11,570 bases of DNA. Origin: DATDAW01 sp036524675 (GTDB taxonomy: Bacteria; Verrucomicrobiota; Verrucomicrobiia; Chthoniobacterales; DASVRZ01). The position numbers were made by a program, and so were the translations under genes. The notes under the pieces are model-generated. The model ran no database searches and was not told the origin of the DNA. It saw only the letters and a list, made by a program, of their open reading frames with translations. Location of the stretch: positions 1 through 11,570 of the forward strand of contig DATDBU010000029.1 in NCBI GenBank assembly GCA_036524675.1, written 5' to 3'. Positions 6,441 to 11,570 of this stretch are shown piece after piece. Position 1 is the stretch's first letter. Each line of letters starts with the position of its first letter.

Positions 6441-6947
6441 ATGGCCGCCGAGAGAATTAACGATCGCAGCAGCATAGTTTATCCGTCGGACGTCGAGGCG
6501 CCGGACGGGAAACCTCTCGTCCCCGGTCTCCTTCATCAGCCGGAAATTCGCGGACTCCCTCCCGGGCCGGGTCGTCGCGATGAGTGGGAACTGCCTCGCG
6601 AACTCCCTCCCGAGCGGGGTCTTCGCGATGAGTGGGAACTGCCGGAGTCGACGGAATTCGCGCCAAGCATGGACGGCGTCACGGATGAATTCGCGGCGCT
6701 GCTGGGTTCGCCCTCGATAGACGCGGAATTGTCTCATGAACTCGCGCCGCAGGTTTCCGACTTCGCGGTCCTGCACCCTCAGCGATTTCAACCGGCGCTC
6801 GACGGAGCATTCGAGGCGTTGTCAGAACTGGCGACCGGCGACCAACGGACCGCGCCAATCTTCCTCGAGGCGTCGAAAGTGCTGGAAGAGGAGCGTTCGC
6901 TGAGGGAACTGCTCTTCCTCAACCGTCACGCCCTGCACCAGGCGTAG
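6441..6947 (+). CDS. sctX: SctX (YscX-like) T3SS export component, enlarged
   Basis: The protein has 168 residues, longer than Yersinia YscX (about 120). YscX is an early secreted protein that binds YscY, and the pair binds the cytosolic part of SctV; both are essential for secretion in the Ysc family. The call rests on position (chaperone, X, Y, sctV, as sycN-yscX-yscY-yscV) and on remembered YscX features: an early PDGKPLVPGLL (21-31) like the PDGHP stretch of YscX, an aromatic DEWELP motif, FAVLHPQRF (108-116) like its FHGLHRAQDY, and a C-terminal helix rich in Leu and Glu. Residues 37-68 are two copies of a 16-residue unit. The in-frame stop at 6423 leaves ATG 6441 as the first ATG. No ribosome site is evident in the 19-base gap. 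Homology should be confirmed by profile search. Confidence 0.72.
   Translation: MAAERINDRSSIVYPSDVEAPDGKPLVPGLLHQPEIRGLPPGPGRRDEWELPRELPPERGLRDEWELPESTEFAPSMDGVTDEFAALLGSPSIDAELSHELAPQVSDFAVLHPQRFQPALDGAFEALSELATGDQRTAPIFLEASKVLEEERSLRELLFLNRHALHQA
6549..6644 (+). repeat. Two tandem 48-base repeats inside sctX
   Basis: Copy one is 6549-6596 and copy two 6597-6644. By hand count they differ at 5 of 48 bases. Each encodes 16 residues of the form RxLPPxxGxRDEWELP, with no base inserted or deleted. The DEWELP part is unchanged, while four of the five base changes alter residues in the first ten positions. This is a recent in-frame duplication that lengthens SctX. Confidence 0.95.
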
Positions 6948-6951
6948 ATCG

Positions 6952-7287
6952 ATGACGGACGAGCAAAGAGACGCGGTCTGCATTCTCGCGCATGTTTATC
7001 TGCGCAACGGCAGAGCGGATCTTGCACTCCCGTTGCTGATGGCGCTGTGTTCGCTGTTTCCGCGCGATGGTTCCGCTCTGGCGCTGCTGTCGTGGGCATT
7101 GCTGGCAAATGGTGATGGACGCGCGGCGAGCCGGGCCGCGACCCAGGCATGCATGCTGAAACTTCGCCCGGAGCAGAAACGCGCAGTCTTTCTCATCAAG
7201 AGCAAGGCTCTGTGGCAGCTCGGGTCGACTGAGGAGAGTCGGGCGGCGCTCGACGAATACCGGAAGCTTCAGCACGAGTTCTCATGA
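6952..7287 (+). CDS. sctY: SctY (YscY-like) small TPR chaperone of SctX
   Basis: The protein has 111 residues, the size of YscY, and is all-helical with TPR-like spacing of small residues: AVCILAHVYLRNGRADLALPLL (about 8-29), ALALLSWALLANGDGRAASRAA (about 42-63) and RAVFLIKSKALWQLGSTEESRAALDEY (about 77-103). YscY is a cytosolic protein that binds YscX and, with it, the SctV cytosolic domain. The gene sits between sctX and sctV as in Yersinia. Its ATG at 6952 follows the sctX stop by four bases and its own stop overlaps the sctV ATG (ATGA at 7284-7287). A SycD/LcrH-type translocon chaperone is another small TPR family, but those are usually longer (about 165 residues) and lie next to translocon genes. 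Confidence 0.78.
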   Translation: MTDEQRDAVCILAHVYLRNGRADLALPLLMALCSLFPRDGSALALLSWALLANGDGRAASRAATQACMLKLRPEQKRAVFLIKSKALWQLGSTEESRAALDEYRKLQHEFS

Positions 7288-9371
7288 ACGCCGGCGCCGT
7301 CCTTCAACGCGTTGTCCTCCGCGGCACGAAATACAATGACGTCTTTCTGGCGTTCGCCGTGGTGCTGATCGTCGCCCTGATGATCATTCCCGTGCCGCCC
7401 GAAGTGCTGGATGTCCTTCTGGCGACGAACCTGACCGGGGCGGTGATCCTCATCGTGACCTCGATGTACATTCCGAGCGTTCTCTCGTTTTCGACATTCC
7501 CGAGTCTCCTGCTCTTTACGACGTTATTCCGGCTCTCGCTCGATATCACCGCCACGCGTCAGATTCTCCTGTATGCATACGCCGGCTCAATCATCGATAC
7601 GTTTGGAAATTTCGTGGTAGCCGGAAACTTCGTCGTCGGCCTGGTCATCTTTCTGATCATCACGATCGTTCAATTCATCGTCGTGACGAAGGGCGCGGAG
7701 CGCGTCTCGGAAGTCAGCGCGCGGTTCACCCTCGACGCAATGCCGGGCAAGCAGATGAGTATCGATGCGGACATGCGCGCCGGCGTCATCGATGTGAGCG
7801 AAGCCCGCAAACGCCGAACGGTTCTCGAGAAGGAAAACCAACTCTATGGCGCGATGGACGGCGCAATGAAATTTGTGAAAGGCGATGCAATCGCCTCGAT
7901 TATCGTCACGGCGATCAACATCCTCGGCGGTCTGGCGATCGGGATTCTCCAAAAGGGAATGCCGCTGGAAAAGGCGCTGACGACGTATTCGGTTCTCACA
8001 ATCGGCGATGGCCTCGTCTCCCAGATTCCTTCGCTGTTGATCTCGATCACCGCGGCGATCATCGTCACTCGAGTCTCCTCGGAGGAAAGCGGCGGTGGAC
8101 TCGGCGGCGAAATCGGACGCCAGCTTCTCGGCCAGCCAAAGGCGCTGCTGATTGGTGCAGCTTTGCTGGTGCTGATCGGGCTCGTGCCGGGCTTTCCCAC
8201 CCCATTGTTTCTCGTTATGGCATTGATTTTTGGCGCTCTAGGCTATTCGATGTCTCAACACCCGGCGGAGGGTGATGAGCGTCCCGAGCCGGGAATGGCG
8301 CCTGCCATGCAGCAAGCGGAAGGAGCACCGAAAAAACGCGGAACCGAGGAGGAGTTCTCGGTTGCCGTGCCGTTGATGATCGAGATCTCTCAGGACACCG
8401 AGCCGGTGCTTCCACCAACACCATTTAATACGGAACTCGCCCGCCTGCGCTCTGCGCTGTATCGGGACCTCGGCGTCCCTTTCCCCGGCATCCGCCTGCG
8501 ATTCACAGCTGGTCTGCCGAGCGGAGTCTACCGCGTGCTTCTCAATGAAGTACCCATCTCGTCGGGAAAGCTTCTGCCCGGGAAGTTGTTCGTCCGCGAG
8601 AAGGAATCCAATCTCGAAATGATCGGGATCGAATTCACCAAGGAGAAGCCGTTTCTGCCGCGAATGGAATCGATCTGGGTCGCGGACAGCTACCGCGAGA
8701 AGTTGCAGTCGGCCGACATCTCGTTTTTTGAACTCCCGCAAATCCTGATTTTCCATTTGTCGATCATTCTCAAGCGCTATGCGGGGGAGTTCATTGGTCT
8801 TCAGGAAACCAAGTTCCTTCTCAGCCATCTTGAGGAGCAGCTTCCGGAGGTTGTGCGCGAGGTCCAGAGGATCCTGCCGATCCAGAAGATCGCCGAGGTG
8901 CTTTCGCGTTTGGTGCAGGAGGAAATCTCAATTCGCAACCTGCGGACCATCCTGGAGTCCTTGATCGACTGGGGCCAGCGCGAAAAGGAGACCGTGCTGC
9001 TGACCGAGTACGTGCGCACCAGCCTCAAGCGTTACATCAGCTACAAGTTCAGTGGTGGGCAGAATATTCTCCCGGTCTATCTTTTCGAACCGAAGGTGGA
9101 GGAAACACTTCGCAAGTCGATTCGACAGACATCCGCCGGAAGTTATCTTGCGCTCGATCCCGGCACTTCCCGGAAATTGGTCGACGCGATCAAGAAGCAG
9201 CTCGGCGATTTGTCTCAGAGCAAGAGCCGGCCCGCACTGCTGACGTCCATGGACGTTCGTCGCTATCTGCGCAAGCTCGTCGAGGCAGAATTTCAGGACG
9301 TGCCGGTCCTCTCCTACCAGGAGTTGACTGAGGAGATCACCATTCAGCCGCTTGGCCGCATTGTGCTATGA
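7284..9371 (+). CDS. sctV: SctV, major export gate protein (FHIPEP family)
   Basis: The protein has 695 residues, near YscV and FlhA size. A nonamer of SctV forms the export gate whose large cytosolic ring receives substrates, chaperones, SctW and the SctO stalk. The N-terminal half has about eight hydrophobic segments (roughly 20-38, 42-64, 70-88, 108-134, 200-222, 238-263, 285-303, 305-322). Between segments four and five lies the conserved cytosolic FHIPEP loop with SEVSARFTLDAMPGKQMSID and DMRAGVIDVSEARKRR (about 142-178). A linker of low complexity (325-355) leads to the cytosolic domain (about 356-695), which has ILKRYAGEFIGLQETKFLL in the part where substrates and gatekeeper dock. The length is full and no frameshift is seen. 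It starts in the sctY stop and ends in the glycosyltransferase start, so all three are likely translated together. Confidence 0.98.
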   Translation: MNAGAVLQRVVLRGTKYNDVFLAFAVVLIVALMIIPVPPEVLDVLLATNLTGAVILIVTSMYIPSVLSFSTFPSLLLFTTLFRLSLDITATRQILLYAYAGSIIDTFGNFVVAGNFVVGLVIFLIITIVQFIVVTKGAERVSEVSARFTLDAMPGKQMSIDADMRAGVIDVSEARKRRTVLEKENQLYGAMDGAMKFVKGDAIASIIVTAINILGGLAIGILQKGMPLEKALTTYSVLTIGDGLVSQIPSLLISITAAIIVTRVSSEESGGGLGGEIGRQLLGQPKALLIGAALLVLIGLVPGFPTPLFLVMALIFGALGYSMSQHPAEGDERPEPGMAPAMQQAEGAPKKRGTEEEFSVAVPLMIEISQDTEPVLPPTPFNTELARLRSALYRDLGVPFPGIRLRFTAGLPSGVYRVLLNEVPISSGKLLPGKLFVREKESNLEMIGIEFTKEKPFLPRMESIWVADSYREKLQSADISFFELPQILIFHLSIILKRYAGEFIGLQETKFLLSHLEEQLPEVVREVQRILPIQKIAEVLSRLVQEEISIRNLRTILESLIDWGQREKETVLLTEYVRTSLKRYISYKFSGGQNILPVYLFEPKVEETLRKSIRQTSAGSYLALDPGTSRKLVDAIKKQLGDLSQSKSRPALLTSMDVRRYLRKLVEAEFQDVPVLSYQELTEEITIQPLGRIVL

Positions 9372-11029
9372 GCGAGCTGTCGGCCGGCCAACCGGTCTGC
9401 CAGAGGCTTCCCGTCGGCGCAGTTTTTGCCATTCCGCCCCGCGGTCGGAAGCGTCATTACGGGCTCTTTACCGCGAATGAAGGCTTCTTGAACGCCCTGT
9501 TGCGCCATTCGACGGTTCGCGAGGTGCACCTTTTCGTCCGGGACACGGATATTGAAGAGGTCAAAGCGTCGTGGCATCCGATCGTCCAGGAAATCTCCCG
9601 GCCCTTTACCCTGCGAACCTTTCCGATCTGGGCTCTGCCGGATTGCATGGCGTCGACGGACTATGCCGCCATGCACTGGGGCGATCCGATGATTCACACC
9701 ATCACGGAACTTCGCAACGCTTTCGCTCGCCGGGCATTTCCCGTGACGGGAATCACTCACAGCCTGTTCAGCGACCACCGGAACACCATCTATGCGCATC
9801 TGGCTTTCAGCGATGTCCGTCCCTATGACGCCGTCATTTGCAGCTCTCAAGCGTGCGCAAAAGCCCTGCGCCGGATGCTGGAGATCAGCCAGATTCAATC
9901 GGGACCGGAAGGGACGGTGCCGCGCCCGTTTTCGGCTCAGTTGCCGGTGATTCCGCTCGGAGTGGAAATGGAAGCCCACGGTGGATTCGGGAAGAGCGAA
10001 GCGCGGCGAAAGCTGGGCTTGCCGCTGGACCATGCCATTATCCTCTGTCTCGCCCGGTTCGCGCCGATCACGAAGATGGACCTGCATCCCTGTCTGCTCG
10101 CGCTGCAGAGACTCATCCGGGAAAACGGTCACGAGCGGATACTCCTGGTGGCAGCCGGAAGCGTGGACAAGAGTGATGTCTATTTCGAAGTCATGGTGAG
10201 CCGCGTCAAGGCATTGGGTCTGACGAACCACGTATTGATGAAGGCGGATTTTCCGACTGAGGAGAAGGGTCTGCTTCTTGCCGCCGCGGATGTTTTTCTC
10301 TCTCCGTCCGACAACCTGCAGGAGAGCTTCGGAATCGCTCCGGTCGAAGCGATGCTGGCCGGCCTGCCTTGTGTTTTGAGCAACTGGAACGGCTACCGCG
10401 AACTCGTTCGCGATGGCGAAACGGGATTCCTGATTCCGACGTATTCGTCCGATCTCGACGCGATTTTCGTTCCGCGGACCTTTATTCATCCGCTCGAGCG
10501 GGGGTTCTACATGGCGCAAGCGACCGCCGTGGATATCTCGCGCATGACGCAAACATTGTCTCAGCTCCTGCGCGATGAAGCCCTCAGGCGCAGGATCGGT
10601 GAAGCCGCCCGGGCGGCCGCCCGGGCACAATTCACCTGGATCGAAATCATCAGAAAATACGAAGATCTGTGGCAACAGCTCCACGAGTCGATTCCCGATG
10701 AAGAGCCGGCGCGCTTGCGCAAACCCTTTCTCCGGGGGCAATTGCTCGACAGCATCTTCGAGCACTACGCCTCCGGGCGGCTCGAAGGAGCATTTGCTGT
10801 TCGCACTTCAGACCGCGGAGTCCGCGTGATTGAAAATCGCGAAACGCCCGGCTGCTATTCCACCCTCTCGAAGCTAATCGACCTGCGGCTCGTTCGAGCC
10901 ATCCTTCACGCCGCACGGGGAACCAAGTCCGTCGATGATCTGCGGAGGTCATTGCCGGGAACTTCGCCACTGCTCGAGTTCAATCTGCTCTGGATGCTCA
11001 AGCATGATTTTCTTGAAGCTGCCGACTGA
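9368..11029 (+). CDS. GT4-type glycosyltransferase coupled to sctV, with extra C-terminal domain
   Basis: The protein has 553 residues. The C-terminal Rossmann half has GT4 retaining glycosyltransferase marks: LCLARFAPITKMDLHP (227-241), in the place of the phosphate-binding Arg/Lys region; ADVFLSPSDNLQESFGIAPVEA (307-328) with the E-x7-E pair Glu319 and Glu327; and GLPCVLSNWNGYRELV and GETGFLIP after it. The N-terminal half has HSLFSDHRN (131-139) as a possible active-site loop. No signal peptide or membrane helix is seen, so it should act in the cytosol, moving a sugar from a nucleotide donor; the acceptor is unknown. After the GT fold (about 445) comes an extension of about 108 residues. 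The ATG overlaps the sctV stop (ATGA), which ties its expression to the T3SS. In Yersinia lcrR is at this place. Possible roles are glycosylation of a T3SS part or of surface polysaccharide; neither is shown by sequence. Confidence 0.85.
   Translation: MSELSAGQPVCQRLPVGAVFAIPPRGRKRHYGLFTANEGFLNALLRHSTVREVHLFVRDTDIEEVKASWHPIVQEISRPFTLRTFPIWALPDCMASTDYAAMHWGDPMIHTITELRNAFARRAFPVTGITHSLFSDHRNTIYAHLAFSDVRPYDAVICSSQACAKALRRMLEISQIQSGPEGTVPRPFSAQLPVIPLGVEMEAHGGFGKSEARRKLGLPLDHAIILCLARFAPITKMDLHPCLLALQRLIRENGHERILLVAAGSVDKSDVYFEVMVSRVKALGLTNHVLMKADFPTEEKGLLLAAADVFLSPSDNLQESFGIAPVEAMLAGLPCVLSNWNGYRELVRDGETGFLIPTYSSDLDAIFVPRTFIHPLERGFYMAQATAVDISRMTQTLSQLLRDEALRRRIGEAARAAARAQFTWIEIIRKYEDLWQQLHESIPDEEPARLRKPFLRGQLLDSIFEHYASGRLEGAFAVRTSDRGVRVIENRETPGCYSTLSKLIDLRLVRAILHAARGTKSVDDLRRSLPGTSPLLEFNLLWMLKHDFLEAAD
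10607..10626. repeat. Perfect 20-base GC palindrome inside the glycosyltransferase gene
   Basis: The sequence is its own reverse complement: GCCCGGGCGG followed by CCGCCCGGGC. It codes the Ala/Arg-rich helix residues around 414-420 (ARAAARA). It has no U-run after it and lies well inside a gene, so it is not a terminator. Codon bias for Ala and Arg in a GC-rich gene can produce such a palindrome. Confidence 0.9.
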
Positions 11030-11124
11030 GAATTGTCACGGAATTGTCGCTCAGCAGCTGAACTTTTCGCTTCTAAAAACCAAAATAAAACGTTAATCTC
11101 ATCCTGAGAAACAAACACACCATC
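11030..11124 (+). promoter_or_regulatory. AT-rich intergenic gap that may hold a promoter for the 99-residue gene
   Basis: This is the only real non-coding gap in the window and is clearly more AT-rich than its surroundings in its second half (11071-11100). It carries a direct repeat GAATTGTC at 11030-11037 and 11041-11048, followed by the odd palindrome TCAGCAGCTGA at 11051-11061. No good -35/-10 pair was found; GTTAAT at 11092-11097 could be a -10 but its -35 is poor. No stem followed by a T-run is seen, so I call no terminator for the T3SS unit. Confidence 0.35.
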
Positions 11125-11424
11125 ATGAGCACGACAAAGGAAGTCCAGAAACGTGTCGCCGCAGCCACGGCGAGATCGAAAGAAGTCCTCGCGCAAGCCA
11201 GAGATTTGCTCGGTCAGCACCAGAATTATCTTGAAGAGTGCGGTCTGGAACCCGGAGACGCGATTTCCTTTCTGAAGCGCGACGCCGAGTCTTCGCCGGA
11301 GAAAGCCAAAGCCCTGCGCGAACACGAGGAATTCCTGGAAAAGCTTCCGAAGCCCCACTCGATATCAAATATGGCAACCCGGACCACCGGCGCGAGTCAC
11401 CATGCCTCGTGGAAGGCGATCTAA
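11125..11424 (+). CDS. Small helical protein of unknown function at the end of the T3SS cluster
   Basis: The protein has 99 residues and I do not recognise its family. Residues 1-35 form a likely amphipathic helix rich in Ala, Lys, Arg and Gln (KEVQKRVAAATARSKEVLAQ). A short motif LEECGLEPGDAISFLKRD (36-53) follows, then a charged helix (SPEKAKALREHEEFLEKLP, 57-75), and the last 25 residues (Ser, Thr and His rich) look unstructured. No signal peptide or membrane helix is seen. The ATG at 11125 follows an AT-rich gap; GAG about a dozen or more bases upstream is too far to be a good ribosome site. It could be a small chaperone, a secreted T3SS part or a gene unrelated to secretion. It does not look like a needle (SctF) protein. 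Its codon use resembles the genes before it, which supports it being real. Confidence 0.6.
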   Translation: MSTTKEVQKRVAAATARSKEVLAQARDLLGQHQNYLEECGLEPGDAISFLKRDAESSPEKAKALREHEEFLEKLPKPHSISNMATRTTGASHHASWKAI

Positions 11425-11570
11425 TTTTCAATCGTCGCTCGGATTCCCCGAACAAAAATCACATCACCAGGACTCAAAAACAGGACTTCAGATCCAATCA
11501 GCGGCGCAGGCACCCCGATCCCCGGTACCGATCCGGTGAGCAACATGAGCGGAGCTGGCTTTGCCCCCAG
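11421..11570 (-). CDS. Possible C-terminal end of an unknown minus-strand protein
   Basis: Reading the minus strand from the window edge, 49 codons stay open until TAG at 11423-11421. The translation is rich in Gly, Pro, Val, Leu and Ile, with strand-like stretches such as GSEVLFLSPGDVIFVRGIRA, and reads like a beta-rich domain, not like random sequence. PGDVIFV resembles strands in many beta-domain proteins and does not define a family. The stop overlaps the stop of the preceding plus-strand gene by three bases, in convergent orientation. No start is inside the window that would make it complete, so it would be a partial gene. It could also be a chance open frame. Confidence 0.45.
   Translation of the reverse strand: MGAKPAPLMLLTGSVPGIGVPAPLIGSEVLFLSPGDVIFVRGIRATIEN

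Noticed and set aside
6952..7287. SctY as a SycD/LcrH translocon chaperone
   Set aside because: It is too short for SycD and no translocon gene is nearby. Position between sctX and sctV favours YscY.
10607..10626. GC palindrome as terminator or regulator site
   Set aside because: It is inside a coding region with no T-run and is explained by Ala/Arg codons (ARAAARA). It is kept only as a listed repeat.
9344..10765. Minus-strand open frame of 473 codons opposite the glycosyltransferase
   Set aside because: It lies antisense to a gene with clear GT4 motifs and its translation is rich in Arg, His and Gln without domain features. Long antisense frames are expected in GC-rich genes.
11125..11424. 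The 99-residue gene as needle protein SctF
   Set aside because: Needle proteins are usually about 80 residues with a helix-PxxP-turn-helix and a conserved C-terminus. The Pro-poor first helix and the loose Ser/Thr/His tail do not fit.

Overview
The window is almost entirely one rightward block of type III secretion system (T3SS) genes, read from the plus strand with almost no space between them. In Sct nomenclature the order is: end of sctO (cut by the left edge), sctP, sctQ, sctR, sctS, sctT, sctU, sctW (gatekeeper with a built-in TyeA-like end), a CesT/SycN-like small chaperone, sctX, sctY, sctV, and a family GT4-type glycosyltransferase. After a 95-base AT-rich gap come a 99-residue gene of unknown function and, converging on it from the right edge, a partial minus-strand reading frame.

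The order matches two operons known from the Ysc family: yscN-O-P-Q-R-S-T-U, and yopN-tyeA-sycN-yscX-yscY-yscV. Here they are joined into one collinear unit. Start and stop codons overlap at eight of the twelve junctions from sctO to the glycosyltransferase (GTGA, ATGA, TGATG or TTGA), so most genes are probably translationally coupled. The inner-membrane export gate (SctR, S, T, U, V) is complete and conserved, including the NPTH self-cleavage site of SctU. SctQ is the cytoplasmic sorting-platform or C-ring protein. SctP is the needle-length ruler and substrate switch. SctW with its chaperone is the gate that holds back effectors. SctX and SctY are the small export factors that work with SctV in the Ysc family. 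The ATPase, the rest of sctO, the ring proteins, needle, secretin and translocon genes are not in the window; the ATPase gene probably lies just upstream.

The organism is a Gram-negative (diderm) bacterium with moderately high GC. The proteins are clearly diverged from the Yersinia, Pseudomonas and Vibrio versions as I remember them. A verrucomicrobial or other PVC-group host is my best guess, but it rests on general impression and I cannot prove it here.

The least ordinary points are: a glycosyltransferase with an extra C-terminal domain, translationally coupled to sctV at the position where Yersinia has lcrR; a long SctX carrying a fresh 16-residue tandem duplication; an eight-G tract in sctP where a one-base slip in either direction removes the switch domain; a possible internal start in sctQ that would give a free second SpoA domain; and an unrecognised small gene at the end of the cluster. 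There is no stretch above 300 bases without a gene, and I saw no RNA gene, insertion sequence or CRISPR array.
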